DNA of 64,000 nt from Planctomycetaceae bacterium (lineage in GTDB: Bacteria > Planctomycetota > Planctomycetia > Planctomycetales > Planctomycetaceae): NCBI GenBank assembly GCA_020850695.1, contig JADZEF010000086.1, positions 1 through 64,000 on the forward strand, read 5' to 3'. Within the stretch, counting starts at the first letter, position 1. Every line of letters begins with the position of its first letter. Shown one piece after another: positions 1-9,736 of the stretch. The notes beneath the pieces are model-generated. The model was not told where the DNA came from. It did no database searches and worked only from the letters and a program-made list of their open reading frames with translations. Made by a program: the position numbers and the translations under genes.

Positions 1-35
1 CCCCCCCCCCCCCCCCTCGCCCCACCCCCCCCTCG
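1..35. other. C-homopolymer-rich window edge, possible assembly artefact
   Basis: Sixteen C residues followed by a C-only region interrupted by a few other bases. In the frame of the tRNA ligase it reads as poly-glycine, where family members continue with ordinary helical sequence. It looks like a low-quality contig end (poly-G read tails) rather than biology. Confidence 0.6.
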
Positions 36-2785
36 CTCTGCCGCGATCGCCAGAACCGTCGCCGGTTCCGCCGGATGTACCAGTTCGAGAGGTCGTCGAT
101 GAACGCCGCTGCCGCACGGCAGGCCTCCGGCGAGTTGAACTCGGTAAAGGCCTTGCGGGTCGTCTGGATGAGGGCCTGCAGGTTCGACAGGATCCAGCGG
201 TCGATTTCCGGCCGCTCGCTCACCGGCACCTGCGGGAGCGACGGATCGAAGCCGTCGAGCCGGGCGTAGTTCACGAAGAAGGCGTAGCTGTTCCACAGCG
301 GAATGAGAATCTGCCGACGAACCTCGTCGCTCGGCTTGCTGGTGACGTGGTACGTCGTCAGCCCCTCGCGCGTCTTGGTGATCGGGCCGTCGACCGTTTC
401 GAGCGTCACCGGCTGGTCGGGGTGCCGCGTGCCGAAGCGGAGGTCCACGGCCGGATTCTGGGCCAGGTACATCCACCGCATCGTGTCGACGCCCAGCTGC
501 TCGGCCGCCTCCTCGAACCAGATGGCCGTGCCGTCCGACTTGTGCATCGGCTTCCCTTCCTCGTTCATCACGAGGCGATGGCCGAGCAGCGTCTTGAACG
601 GCCGCTTCTCTTTCGGGTCGTCCGTCTCGTCGTACCGCATCATCGTCGAGAGGGCGAGGAGTGAGTAGAACCAGTTGCGGAACTGGCCGGGGAAGCACTC
701 GGTGACGAAGTCGGGTGGATACCACTTCCGCCACTCGTCCTTGTTCGTGTTGTATTGCAGCGTCGAGAACGGAACGATCCCCGCATCGAGCCAAGGATTG
801 CCGACGTCCGGGATGCGCTGCAGCGTCGCCCCCGTCTTCGTGCTCTTGATTTTGACGCGGTCGATCCAGGGGCGGTGCGGGGTGTTGCCTTCGAAGCCGT
901 CCCAGCCTTCGACGGCACGTTCCTTCAGCTCGGCCAGCGAGCCGATGACGTCGAAGTCGGTCGGGTCGTCGGGGTTGATCCAGATCGGCAGCGCGAGCCC
1001 CCAGAATCGCTTCTTGGAGACCATCCAGTCGCGCATGTTGGTGAGCCACTCGGTCTCGCGGGTCTTGCCATCGATGCTGTCCGGCAGCCAGTTGGCTTCC
1101 GCGACGACCGCCTTGATCTCGTCCCGCCAGTCCATGTTGATGAACCACTCGTCGACGAGACGGAAGACGAGTTCGTCCCCCGTCCGCCAGCAGTGGGGAT
1201 AGATGTGCGGGTAGTCCTCGACGTAGACGAGGAGATGCTTCTCCTTGAGCTTGTCGAAGACGAGCTGGGCGGTGGCGGGGTCGATCGACGAGCGGCCGGT
1301 GAAGTCGCCGAAGCCTTCGTCGAACGTCCCGTCCTCGCGGAGCGGGGCGATCTCGGCGAGACCGAGCTGCTTGCCGATCTGGTGGTCGATATCACCGCAC
1401 CCGGGAGCGATATGGACGATGCCCGTACCCTCGCCGGCGACGACGTTCGGACTCCCCTTGAAGTCGCGCCCGCCGTCGATGACGCGGTGGCATTCGACGG
1501 CGGAAGGCGCTTCGGGCGACGACTCGGGGAAGCCGCCGGGAGACTGCTGGGCGGCGAGATCATCAAACGGACCGGCGTATCGCCAGCCGATCATCTCGGC
1601 CCCTTTGATCGTCGCCTCGATCTCGTAGCCCCCTTGCTCCTTGAAGAGCTGGCCGAGCGTCTTGAGCTTGGGCGTCCCCTGCGGCCAGCCCCACTCGGGA
1701 CGGCCGAAGCCTTCCTTGAACTCCTTGTCGAGCCGCTTGTACTCGAGGTTGTCCTTGGCGAAGTAGTAGATCGAGCCGTCACGCTTCGAACGGAGCTTGA
1801 CGTAGTCGAGGTCCGGATTGACGGCGCATGCGACGTTGCTGGTCAGGGTCCAAGGCGTGGTTGTCCAAACCAGCAGGTATTCAGCAGGGTGACTGGGGTC
1901 GAGGTTTTGCGAGCCCCCAGTGGAGCGCGCTGGAGGCTCACTTCGTTCGACCCCAGCCACCCCAGCGTCCGCCTTTACTCCTGTCTCCTGACTCCTGTCT
2001 CCTGTCTCCTTCACCAACGGAAACCGCACAAAGCACGCGCGGTGCGTCGTCAGCCGCCGGCCGTCCGCCACTTCCATCTGCGAGTACGCGCTCCCCGCAT
2101 TCCCCGACCACGGCATCACGTCGTGCCCGCGGTACACCTTCCCTCGCTCGTAACACTTCTTGAGGAACGTCCAGATCGTCTCGTTGTTCTCGGTCGAGAA
2201 CGTGAAGTAGCTGCCGCCCCACTCGGGGTTGCCGAGCCGCGCGACGAGTTCGTGCGCCTTCCCCTGCACTTGCTGCCCGCGCGGCGTCGTCAGTGTCACC
2301 GTCGCGTCGGTTCCGACCGCCTCGGCCAACTTGCGGAGTTCTTCGGGGTGGTCCCACTCCATCCAGTAGCCGAGGCGGATCGACTGCTCGGTCTGCCGGG
2401 CGGCGAACCGCAGCACGCGGCGCTTGCACTCGTTGACGAACCGGTCGATGCCGTAGCTCTCGATGGCCCGCTTTGTGCCGAGCTTCAGTTCCTTTTCGAC
2501 CTCAACTTCGACCCACAGCCCCTGGCAGTCGAAGCCGTTCTGGTACCGCTGGCGGTGCCCCGTCATGGCAAAGAACCGCTGGAAGGCATCCTTGTAGGTT
2601 CGCCCCCAGGCGTGGTGGACCCCCATCGGGTTGTTCGCCGTGATCGGCCCGTCGAGAAAGCTCCACTGCTTCGGGCTGAGAGCGTTCTTCTCGCGAAGGC
2701 GGGCGAAAATGGCCTGGTCGCGCCAGAAGCGAAGAACTTCGTGCTCGCCACGGACGAAATCAGGCTCGGAAACTTTGGAGAACAT
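1..2785 (-). CDS. ileS: Class I tRNA ligase, isoleucyl-tRNA synthetase type (C-terminal end cut by window)
   Basis: Charges tRNA in the cytoplasm, most likely with isoleucine. About 928 codons are open from the ATG at 2785 to the window edge. The HIGH-type signature is at residues 55-62 (GVHHAWGR) after [11 protein letters not shown], the editing-domain stretch [14 protein letters not shown] follows at about 305, and the KMSKS position reads PMHKSDG (about 746-752). These variants are, from memory, characteristic of a divergent IleRS-like family annotated as class I tRNA ligase in several phyla, not a sign of decay. Residues about 259-303 look foreign: they are encoded by a 7-bp repeat array and a palindrome (see repeats). 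The last codons run into a poly-C tract translated as glycine, where real sequence probably ends. No Shine-Dalgarno is visible because a repeat array abuts the start. Confidence 0.9.
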   Translation of the reverse strand, partial: MFSKVSEPDFVRGEHEVLRFWRDQAIFARLREKNALSPKQWSFLDGPITANNPMGVHHAWGRTYKDAFQRFFAMTGHRQRYQNGFDCQGLWVEVEVEKELKLGTKRAIESYGIDRFVNECKRRVLRFAARQTEQSIRLGYWMEWDHPEELRKLAEAVGTDATVTLTTPRGQQVQGKAHELVARLGNPEWGGSYFTFSTENNETIWTFLKKCYERGKVYRGHDVMPWSGNAGSAYSQMEVADGRRLTTHRACFVRFPLVKETGDRSQETGVKADAGVAGVERSEPPARSTGGSQNLDPSHPAEYLLVWTTTPWTLTSNVACAVNPDLDYVKLRSKRDGSIYYFAKDNLEYKRLDKEFKEGFGRPEWGWPQGTPKLKTLGQLFKEQGGYEIEATIKGAEMIGWRYAGPFDDLAAQQSPGGFPESSPEAPSAVECHRVIDGGRDFKGSPNVVAGEGTGIVHIAPGCGDIDHQIGKQLGLAEIAPLREDGTFDEGFGDFTGRSSIDPATAQLVFDKLKEKHLLVYVEDYPHIYPHCWRTGDELVFRLVDEWFINMDWRDEIKAVVAEANWLPDSIDGKTRETEWLTNMRDWMVSKKRFWGLALPIWINPDDPTDFDVIGSLAELKERAVEGWDGFEGNTPHRPWIDRVKIKSTKTGATLQRIPDVGNPWLDAGIVPFSTLQYNTNKDEWRKWYPPDFVTECFPGQFRNWFYSLLALSTMMRYDETDDPKEKRPFKTLLGHRLVMNEEGKPMHKSDGTAIWFEEAAEQLGVDTMRWMYLAQNPAVDLRFGTRHPDQPVTLETVDGPITKTREGLTTYHVTSKPSDEVRRQILIPLWNSYAFFVNYARLDGFDPSLPQVPVSERPEIDRWILSNLQALIQTTRKAFTEFNSPEACRAAAAFIDDLSNWYIRRNRRRFWRSRQSEGGVGRGGGGG
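1878..2011. repeat. Repeat-derived in-frame insertion inside ileS
   Basis: About 134 bp made of a 7-bp tandem array (1977-2010, five units of WCTCCTG) and an inverted repeat whose arms are near 1877-1895 (GGGTGACTGGGGTCGA) and 1948-1965 (TCGACCCCAGCCACCC). It keeps the reading frame and adds about 45 residues rich in S, G, E and P between the FVRFPLV and [11 protein letters not shown] stretches, which are adjacent in relatives as I recall the family. The composition resembles the intergenic palindromes elsewhere in this window. Boundaries are estimated. Confidence 0.6.
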
Positions 2786-2792
2786 CGGGGGA

Positions 2793-2830
<38 letters not shown>

Positions 2831-2962
2831 GAAGAGACGCCTGCTGCGGGACAGGTTCAATTCGGTCGGCAGCCGCCCCGTGGATTGCCGCTCTGTGCGA
2901 GCGTGTTTCCCCGAGGCGGAGCGTGATCGTGAGTCAGATCATGGCGGAAGGGCTGGCGGGAA

Positions 2963-3035
2963 CGTAGCACGGGCACTCATGCCCGTGCGTGAACCATTCC
3001 CTCGATTTGACACGGGCATGAGTGCCCGTGCTACG
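2963..3035. repeat. REP/BIME-like inverted pair, copy 1 of 3
   Basis: A perfect 25-bp inverted repeat (arms 2963-2987 and 3011-3035) around a 23-base loop. Each arm starts CGTAG and is itself a hairpin (CACGGGCA-ctca-TGCCCGTG). A GTAG tetranucleotide followed by a palindrome, in inverted pairs, is the hallmark of REP/BIME elements moved by REP-associated tyrosine transposases. No such transposase is in the window. Confidence 0.8.
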
Positions 3036-3423
3036 CGGCGTTTTTCGACATTCCCTATGCCCTTCCACTCCAGGCTGCGTGCGGGAATCTTCGATGCCTG
3101 TGGCCGGAGCGTCAAGGGTCGGCGTCGCTGAGGCAACGCACGGGATTCGACGAACCCGCCGCGGCGAGAACGAAGCGGGCGAACGGGATTCTTGAGAAGC
3201 TCCCAGCGAGCGGCCCAAACCGAACCCGGCCGCCCGCATCCCGAGGCGGCATGGATTCGGCGCGTCGGCCAGGCGAATCCTCCGCAACGCCAACCGTGCG
3301 GCGTACGACCATGCGCGACTTCTCGAAAATGTCGTCATTCATTTGACGAATCCGATTTTTCGCTGTATCGTCCGCGAATGTTTTGAGTAATCAAAAAGTT
3401 TGTCTTGGCTTGTGAGAATCGGC
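3036..3423. other. Intergenic spacer with no recognisable gene
   Basis: Divergent spacer upstream of the DUF1559 gene. Short open frames on the minus strand (3338 to 2934 and others) overlap the palindromic repeat and show no protein family signal. The AT-richer stretch 3340-3400 probably holds the promoter of the DUF1559 gene, but no clear -35/-10 pair can be assigned. Confidence 0.5.
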
Positions 3424-4389
3424 ATGCAATCATCACGACGCGGATTTACGCTCATCGAGCTCCTGGTGGTCATCGCCATCATCGGCATCCTGATCTCGCT
3501 ATTGCTCCCCGCCGTCCAACAGGCCCGCGAGGCGGCGCGGCATTCCCAATGCAAGAACAACATGAAGCAACTCGGACTGGCGATGCACAACTATCACGAC
3601 GCGCATCGCTCATTCCCGCCCGGATACATCGGAGACTTCAACTCCCCCTCCGCCGCCCCCACGACGCTCGACGGCCCGCCCGGCTGGGCCTGGGGGACGT
3701 TCCTGCTTCCGTACGTCGATCAGGCGCCCCTCTACAACAAGCTCAACTTCAATCTGCCCTGCTGGGACGCCGCCAACGCGCCGTTCGTCAGTACGAACCT
3801 GCCGCTGTTCCTCTGCCCCTCGGCCACCAACACCGATGGCCCGATGGCCGTGAAGAACGGGCCGGTGGCCACCGGGACGACTCTCGCGATGTTCGGCCGC
3901 TCGACCTACGTCGGCAACGTCGGGCAGGATGAGCCGTGGGGCTACACGAATCTTAAGGACTGGCACGCGGTGGCGACCGGTCCGCTCTACCGCAACTCGC
4001 GGGTGCGGGTGGCCGATGTCACCGACGGGTTGACAAATACGGTCTTCCTCGGCGAGCACGCTCCGCTCATCAGCAGCAAGACGTGGGTGGGTGTCGTTCC
4101 GAATGCTCAGGTCTGTCCGACCGATCCTCTCCGTCATCCGGCCACGACGTGCGATAACCCCGCCACGATGGTCCTGGCTCACAGCGGCCCGGCCGCAACC
4201 GAACTGGCGGTGATCCACGCCCCGAACGCGCCGACCTGCCACGTCTGCCAGATGTATGCCGAGCACACGGGAGGCTGCAACGTCCTGATGGGGGATGGCA
4301 GCGTGCGGTTTGTGTCGCAGTTCATCAACGTCGATACGTGGGCAGCACTGAGCAGCCGGGCCATGGGTGAAGTGACGGGCGAGTTCTAG
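3424..4389 (+). CDS. DUF1559 domain, prepilin-type N-terminal cleavage/methylation protein
   Basis: Exported pseudopilin-like protein of 321 residues, a family greatly expanded in Planctomycetes with unknown role. The type IV prepilin signature [12 protein letters not shown] is at residues 5-16, with a hydrophobic helix to about residue 30, then the [22 protein letters not shown] family block. The C-terminus carries the H-X9-DG motif (HTGG...GDGSVRF). I chose ATG 3424 over the upstream TTG at 3400 because it puts the prepilin cleavage site at the usual distance from the start. It stands alone: the lipoprotein partner seen beside the other two DUF1559 genes is missing, although a different small lipoprotein lies 256 bp downstream. 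REP-like elements flank the gene on both sides. Confidence 0.93.
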   Translation: MQSSRRGFTLIELLVVIAIIGILISLLLPAVQQAREAARHSQCKNNMKQLGLAMHNYHDAHRSFPPGYIGDFNSPSAAPTTLDGPPGWAWGTFLLPYVDQAPLYNKLNFNLPCWDAANAPFVSTNLPLFLCPSATNTDGPMAVKNGPVATGTTLAMFGRSTYVGNVGQDEPWGYTNLKDWHAVATGPLYRNSRVRVADVTDGLTNTVFLGEHAPLISSKTWVGVVPNAQVCPTDPLRHPATTCDNPATMVLAHSGPAATELAVIHAPNAPTCHVCQMYAEHTGGCNVLMGDGSVRFVSQFINVDTWAALSSRAMGEVTGEF

Positions 4390-4414
4390 GCCTTGTCGAA
4401 TAGCTCGATCTTTA

Positions 4415-4488
4415 CGTAGCACGGGCACTCATGCCCGTGCGAACCCCATCCCACTCATCTCACACACGGGCATGAGTGCCGTGCTACG
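4415..4488. repeat. REP/BIME-like inverted pair, copy 2 of 3
   Basis: Same element as at 2963 and 13229: arms 4415-4439 and 4465-4488, the right arm missing one C. The loop (4440-4464) is also similar to the other copies (CGAAC..CATCCCA..). It lies 26 bp after the DUF1559 stop codon and may stabilise the 3' end of that transcript. Confidence 0.8.
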
Positions 4489-4644
4489 AATGAATCGGCA
4501 CTCCGTGTCCAGAGTTCTGCGACACTGCCTGGCTCACGCAACAGACTTCAGGGGCGGTTAACGAATCGGCCCAACGGTCACCGCGGAAAGCTCCGTAACT
4601 CGCGTGTCCGCTGAATCCTCACTTTCCCGTCGGTGCTGACCGCC

Positions 4645-4950
4645 ATGCGACCCCTGCTACTGACTTTCGCGTGCCTCTCGTTGCTCGCCCTCTGCGGATG
4701 CAGCCGCTATCCCGTCGTCAGCAAGGGCGAACACGTGGAGTTGATCGCCGCCTTGCGGACGGCCTGTTCCTCGAAGCGGACGGACCGACTGGACAAGGCC
4801 GTCAAGGTGATCGATGACCGTCACGCCGCAGGCGAGATGACGGATGCCGAGCACGACGCCTTCCAGGAGATCATCAAGAAGGCCCGGGCCGGCCAATGGA
4901 AAGAAGCGGAGGCCGCCACGTTCGATTTCCAAAAAGCCCAAGTGCGTTGA
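4645..4950 (+). CDS. Small putative lipoprotein
   Basis: 101 residues. The N-terminus is a lipoprotein signal (MRPLLLTFACLSLLALCGC) with a probable lipidated cysteine at residue 18 or 20, followed by a charged, mostly helical segment with no recognised domain. ATG 4645 is preferred to GTG 4633 because it gives a compact signal peptide. No close operon partner: the next gene is convergent. Probably anchored in a membrane facing the periplasm; function unknown. Confidence 0.7.
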   Translation: MRPLLLTFACLSLLALCGCSRYPVVSKGEHVELIAALRTACSSKRTDRLDKAVKVIDDRHAAGEMTDAEHDAFQEIIKKARAGQWKEAEAATFDFQKAQVR

Positions 4951-5099
4951 ACGCATCGGATGCGCCGACCGCGAACTTCGGTCACGGCCTTTCGTCCCTG
5001 GCGGCGTTGTCCGCCGCTTGGCTTCCCTGGAGCTTCCGCGCTGGCGTTGAGAGCGCGACGTCCGCCGCCATCCCGCGAGATCAGCGGTTTCCGACGCCG

Positions 5100-5531
5100 T
5101 CAGCTTTCGACGAAGTTCAGATGCCCGCTGCAGTGCTTGCAGACCACCTTCTGTCCCAGGTATTTCGGTGACGCCCGCAACTCCTGCTGGCAGGTGGGAC
5201 AAGGCGCGTAGGCCGCCAGCATTTCGACCTTTCCCTCGGGGGCGAATTCGAGCACGAACGGTCCCTCGCAGTGCTTGCAGACGACCTTCTGCCCGACGTA
5301 CTTCTTCGCGATCCGCAGTTCCTTGTCGCACCGCGGGCATCCCACGAAGTAGCCTGCGGGCGCCACGTCGACGTAGACATCCAGCTCTTGCAACGGCACG
5401 AAGACCGGGATCTCCACGCTGTCCGCCACCAGGTCCGAATTGAGCAGCGTCCGACAGTTGAAGCAGCGGATCAGGTTCTCGGGCACGTCCTCTCCGCAGG
5501 AGGGACAGGGACCGCCAGGCCAGGCCGGCAT
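5100..5531 (-). CDS. Triple zinc-ribbon protein
   Basis: 143 residues from ATG 5531. Three Cys-rich knuckle pairs are visible: PCPSCGEDVPEN..RCFNC near the N-terminus, then two near-identical modules (GCPRCDKELRIAKKYVGQKV followed by CKHC, and PCPTCQQELRASPKYLGQKV followed by CKHC), a probable internal duplication of about 45 residues. Each CxxC...CxxC set should bind one zinc. No catalytic domain or signal peptide is present, so it is likely cytoplasmic and may bind nucleic acid or protein. The longer open frame upstream (to 5645) has no family signal and was not used. Confidence 0.75.
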   Translation of the reverse strand: MPAWPGGPCPSCGEDVPENLIRCFNCRTLLNSDLVADSVEIPVFVPLQELDVYVDVAPAGYFVGCPRCDKELRIAKKYVGQKVVCKHCEGPFVLEFAPEGKVEMLAAYAPCPTCQQELRASPKYLGQKVVCKHCSGHLNFVES

Positions 5532-5791
5532 CGGAGTTTCCGTGCAATGGAGGAGCAGGGCAGGGGGGCTGGGCCAATACGACAAGATCGAGCAAACCCT
5601 TCCGCTGAAAGAACTGCCGGCCCGCAGTTCTGCAGCACGTAGCATCGAGCACGATCACCAGAATGCCGCAACACCCGCCCGAGTGCAAGGTGCAGCCGCC
5701 GCACGACGGGACGAAAGCCCGGGACCGGCTTTGAGCCACCTCGATATGCGGCTATGCTGGCCGCGCTCGACTCCCTTCTGCGAGGGCTGCC

Positions 5792-7351
5792 GTGGATGCT
5801 CTGCCTCAGGACAAGCGGGTGACGAACGTCGAATCGGACGCGTCTCCCGCCGACGCTCAGATCGTTCCCAGGACGGAATCGTCACACGCCGTCCTGCAAC
5901 GACGCCTGGGTCTCCCAACCGCCGTGGCGGTCGTGGTCGGAACGGTGATCGGCTCGGGAATCTTCTTCAAGCCCGGACAGATCGCCGGCGATGCGGGAAG
6001 CTTTCCGCTCATCTTCTCGGTCTGGATCTTCGGCGGCATCGTCTGCATCCTGGGGGCGCTCTGCTTCGCGGAGCTAGGGACGATGTTCCCGCACGCGGGG
6101 GGCCTCTACATCTATCTTCGCGAGGCCTACGGCCGGCCGGTGGCGTTCCTCTTTGGATGGAGCGAGTTCGCGTTCGGCAAGCCGGCCAGCATCGGGGCGC
6201 TCTCGGTCGCATTCGTCGGGGCGCTGTTCAATGCCGCGGGCCGCAAGACGGTGGCCGCAAATGAAGTCTCGCACATGCTGCAGGACGTGGGGCTGGTCTT
6301 CGTCCTGGTGACGGGGCTTGCGTGGATCAACATCCGCGGCGTCCACTGGGGAGCGGGCGTGGCGTTCGCGATCACGCTGGTGAAGATCGTGTTCGTCGGC
6401 CTCGTCAGTTTGATCCCCTTCGCGTTGACCCTCGCCGGCCACGACGCCGTGCACGCATCGAACTACTCCTCGACGATCACTCCGCTCCAGCCAACCTTTT
6501 GGACGCAGGCGACCGCCGCCCTGCTGGCCGTCAGCTGGGCCTATCACGGGTGGCATGGCCTCACCCCGCTGGGCGAGGAAATCCGCGATCCGCAACGCAA
6601 TCTGCCGCGCGGGCTGTTGTGGGGCGTGGGAATCGTCATGGCTCTCTATCTCGGGGCGAATCTCGCCTACCACGGCGCGATGACCATGGGCCAGATGGCG
6701 GCGGCCAAAAACGACGCCGCCCAACAGATGCTGACCAACCTGCTGGGCCAGTCCGGGTCGGCCGCCATGGCCGTCGTGATCGTCTGCAGCACCTTCGGCG
6801 CCATTAACGCCAACCTGCTCGAAGCTCCGCGGATCAGCTTCGCCATGGGACGCGACCGCGTCTTCTTCCGGCAACTTGGCCAGGTCCACAGCAACTACGG
6901 GACCCCGTCCATCGCGATCGCGACGACGGCGGCGATGGCACTCCTCGCCGTCACGCTGGTCGCGGTCGTCAAGATGGGGGCGGGAAAGGTCGATGCCAGC
7001 AACATCACCTGGAACTTTGGCAGGCAGCTGATGGTGTCGGTCCAGCAGGGAACGATCTTCGGCCTGCTGACCAATTTCGTGGTCTTCTCCTCGACGGTGT
7101 TCTTTGTGCTGTGTGTGCTGGCGGTGTTCATCCTCCGCTTCACCCGCCCCGGCATTCCAAGGCCCTACCGCACCTGGGGCTATCCGTGGGTGCCGCTCGC
7201 GTTCCTGCTCATCAACATCCCGTTTCTCTTCGCCACCTGGACGAGCAACCCGGCCGAGGCGCTGGCGGGGCTGGCCGTCCTCGCGGTGGGGCTGCCGGTC
7301 TACTTCCTCTTCTTCGCGAGAAACGCCGGCGTTCCGCAGCGGGAATCATGA
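5792..7351 (+). CDS. APC-superfamily amino acid permease
   Basis: 519-residue inner-membrane transporter with about 12 to 13 hydrophobic helices. TM1 carries the APC signature VVGTVIGSGIFFKPG (about residues 47-61) with the unwound GSG substrate motif, and TM6 the AVSWAYHGWHG region. Closest in type to LAT-like amino acid exchangers/permeases; the substrate cannot be read from sequence. A GTG start at 5792 is used; an in-frame GTG at 5819 is an alternative. The first 35 residues are polar and probably cytoplasmic. Monocistronic: the zinc-ribbon gene upstream is divergent and the next gene convergent. Confidence 0.88.
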   Translation: MDALPQDKRVTNVESDASPADAQIVPRTESSHAVLQRRLGLPTAVAVVVGTVIGSGIFFKPGQIAGDAGSFPLIFSVWIFGGIVCILGALCFAELGTMFPHAGGLYIYLREAYGRPVAFLFGWSEFAFGKPASIGALSVAFVGALFNAAGRKTVAANEVSHMLQDVGLVFVLVTGLAWINIRGVHWGAGVAFAITLVKIVFVGLVSLIPFALTLAGHDAVHASNYSSTITPLQPTFWTQATAALLAVSWAYHGWHGLTPLGEEIRDPQRNLPRGLLWGVGIVMALYLGANLAYHGAMTMGQMAAAKNDAAQQMLTNLLGQSGSAAMAVVIVCSTFGAINANLLEAPRISFAMGRDRVFFRQLGQVHSNYGTPSIAIATTAAMALLAVTLVAVVKMGAGKVDASNITWNFGRQLMVSVQQGTIFGLLTNFVVFSSTVFFVLCVLAVFILRFTRPGIPRPYRTWGYPWVPLAFLLINIPFLFATWTSNPAEALAGLAVLAVGLPVYFLFFARNAGVPQRES

Positions 7352-7429
7352 CGGCCGATATCGCGCCGCCCGTGTCGGGCGAAATGGTCAGCCGCGATTG
7401 TGAGGCGCGCGCCGTGGCAGACTCTGGCT

Positions 7430-7652
7430 TTACGCCAACGGCGTTGTACTCCGAAGCCCAGGGTCGCGAACGACGTGAGCGCACCCTGGGTTGCGGAAAG
7501 AGACGTACGCCAACCCCAACGGGGTTGTACAAGACGCTCTCGCGCGACTTGTCGAACTCCTTTGGAGTACGGGCTCAACACCAATCACAACCCAGGGTGC
7601 GCTCGCGGAACCTCGCGACCCTGCGCTCTGGAGTACAACGCCTTCGGCGTAA
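7430..7652. repeat. Long inverted repeat with embedded hairpin units
   Basis: Arms of about 64 bp (7430-7493 and 7589-7652) match at most positions when one is reverse-complemented; both contain the blocks TTACGCC, GGCGTTGTACTCC, CAGGGTCGCGA and GAGCGCACCCTGGGTTG. The centre holds a further palindrome (TACGCC-aaccCCAACGGGGTT-GTAC, 7506-7530). It fills most of the convergent spacer between the permease and the SHD1 gene. No coding signal. Confidence 0.8.
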
Positions 7653-7793
7653 GCAGCAAGAACACCCGCCGATCGGCAGAACCAACGGTCGCGCGATCTG
7701 CGACAGACATTTGTCTTGCGAATGTGTCCCCCAATCGCGGCCGGTCGTTCAGACCGATCGTTGGACGCGCAGACGTTTCACGGGACCGGTCTA

Positions 7794-9371
7794 TCAGCCC
7801 TCGCCGCGCGCCTTGTTGGCCCCATAGCCGATGCCCAGCAGTGCGCAGATCCCGGCGATCACCTTGCCGATGAGCACGCCGGGAATGCGGACTCGCGTCG
7901 TGCCGCCGCCCGTCGTCGAGCTGTTGTTCGACGTAAAGCTGCTGCCTCCCGCGGCAGGCGGCATCGCTCCAGCGCCGTTGTTCGCCAGACCGCCCGTGCA
8001 ATTCGGGCACTTGTCCATCATCTGGTTCTTGCGAGTCCATTTGTGCCCGCAACGGCTGCAATGGAACTCATAGGTGTTGCGGCAGTTCTCGCATTCGCTG
8101 ATCGGCGAATTTCCCGTCCATTCACGGCCGCAAGTGTCGCACTTGAACTGGTACTGCCGCATTCCAGCGTTCGGAACTGACCACGGATTGCCGCCGCCAC
8201 CTCCCGCCAGTCCGGCCCCTGGAGGCATTGGGTTCGGCATCGCGGGATTCGGCCTCGCGGGATTCGGCATTGCCGGGTTAGGAACTGCCGGGTTCGGAAT
8301 GCTCGACGGCGGCATCGGGCCGAACGGCCGGGCGCCGATCCCCTGCGGACCAAAACCGGGCGGACCAAAACCAGGGGGGCGGAAACCTGGCAGACCAGAT
8401 CCCGGAGGCATTCCTCCGGCATTCGGAAAGCCGCCGCCTCCCCCCGCGGCGGCAATCGGCGCATTGCCCGCCTGCGGTTGATTCTTCTGCTCCTGCGAGC
8501 CGATGTGATTCTTGTCGTCCTGGGACAGCCCGTTGAACGGGAACGTCTTGTTGACACCGCCGACTTCGATCGTCACCGAATTTCCCGAACGGCTCACGAA
8601 TTTGCCCGAGAGCCGCTCGCCCCGCCGATCGGTCCAGACGCGGTAGCCGCTCGACTCCTGGGCCGGGGTCGGCGCCACGAAGCCCCCTTTCGGGAAGACC
8701 TCAGCGTCGAGATCTTCCTTGAATGCGGCGATCAGGTAGTCGATGTCATCCCGGGAAAACAGGACGAACGGCACGCGGCGCGGCGATCCCGAGGCTTCCT
8801 TCAGGATGACCGCCCCGTTGGCTTCGATGTGGTCGAAGGTGCCGGTCAGCGTGTCCCCCATGATGTCGGTCCACGAACGATCCCTCTGCTCCTTCAGCAG
8901 CGGGTCCGTCGGAAGCTTCAGCGTATACATCGTCTTCGACTTGGATGCGTCAGCCCCGTTCGGCCCCTTCAGCGCCTCGTTGAATCCCGCGGCTCCCGCC
9001 GGTCCATTGACGTTGGGAATGGCCCCCGGCCCCGGACCGACCGCTCCCCCGGCAATCGGCCCTCCCGGCTGGTCGTTGCCGTTTCCGCCGCCGATCTCGC
9101 GGACAGCCGCCTGCATCAACTCGTTGAGCAGCTTGGTGTGCCGCTTGTCCTTAAGCCACTTGATGATGTAATCGCGGTCATCCAGGCTGAACGAGGACAG
9201 GGCGAACGGTTTGATCGTCGTTCGCTCCTTGAGCATCACCTGCCCGTTCTTCACGACCATCATTTCCGCTTTGATGGACTCCCCATCCTGGTCCGTGAAC
9301 GATCGCGGAGCGGCCGAAAGGAGGACGGGGGTAACGAAGAAAAAAAGAGTCGAGAGAATGCAGCGTTTCAT
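7794..9371 (-). CDS. SHD1-repeat protein with proline-rich linker, zinc ribbons and C-terminal membrane helix
   Basis: 525 residues from ATG 9371. A signal peptide (MKRCILSTLFFFVTPVLLSA) precedes three SHD1-like modules, each beginning R-x-[FW]-T-D-x-x-G (RSFTDQDG, RSWTDIMG, RVWTDRRG) and ending S-x-D-D-[RIK]. Next come a Gly/Pro/Met linker with repeated NPAMPNP units, two zinc-ribbon pairs (CDTC...CENC and CSRC...CPNC) and a final hydrophobic helix before a KARGEG tail. SHD1 is a short beta-rich module very common in exported planctomycete proteins, of unknown role. Fusion with zinc ribbons is unusual, because these normally sit in the cytoplasm. Confidence 0.8.
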   Translation of the reverse strand: MKRCILSTLFFFVTPVLLSAAPRSFTDQDGESIKAEMMVVKNGQVMLKERTTIKPFALSSFSLDDRDYIIKWLKDKRHTKLLNELMQAAVREIGGGNGNDQPGGPIAGGAVGPGPGAIPNVNGPAGAAGFNEALKGPNGADASKSKTMYTLKLPTDPLLKEQRDRSWTDIMGDTLTGTFDHIEANGAVILKEASGSPRRVPFVLFSRDDIDYLIAAFKEDLDAEVFPKGGFVAPTPAQESSGYRVWTDRRGERLSGKFVSRSGNSVTIEVGGVNKTFPFNGLSQDDKNHIGSQEQKNQPQAGNAPIAAAGGGGGFPNAGGMPPGSGLPGFRPPGFGPPGFGPQGIGARPFGPMPPSSIPNPAVPNPAMPNPARPNPAMPNPMPPGAGLAGGGGGNPWSVPNAGMRQYQFKCDTCGREWTGNSPISECENCRNTYEFHCSRCGHKWTRKNQMMDKCPNCTGGLANNGAGAMPPAAGGSSFTSNNSSTTGGGTTRVRIPGVLIGKVIAGICALLGIGYGANKARGEG

Positions 9372-9736
9372 GTCGCGGCCCAGAGTTGGGACTGAGAAAG
9401 CTGACGATGCGGACAGAATACTCGTGAACAGAATGCAATCCAAGAGGGAACCGCCGGAATTCCTCGATGCCCCGAACCCGGCTGTTGCGGGACGCCCTCA
9501 CGGAACGTTCACACGACTGGTTGACGTGTTGTCGGGCCACTTCTAAGCTGACCTGAACGCGCGGTTTGCGGGCAACATCCCTGTGGAAGCAGGCTGTCTC
9601 CCGGCCGAAGCGACGGGAAGTCCGCACGGCGTCGCCATCAACGACTTCCCATTGCGACCGAGCCGCGCCCGGCCCTTCCATCGTGCCCATCCATCTGCGC
9701 TGTCGTTCTGACGCGCCTCTCGGGGAGATTGTCCGC

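Noticed and set aside
2934-3338. Small minus-strand genes with a GHECPCY-type stretch
   Set aside because: That peptide is the translation of the REP-like palindrome and reappears at the other copies; not a real protein.
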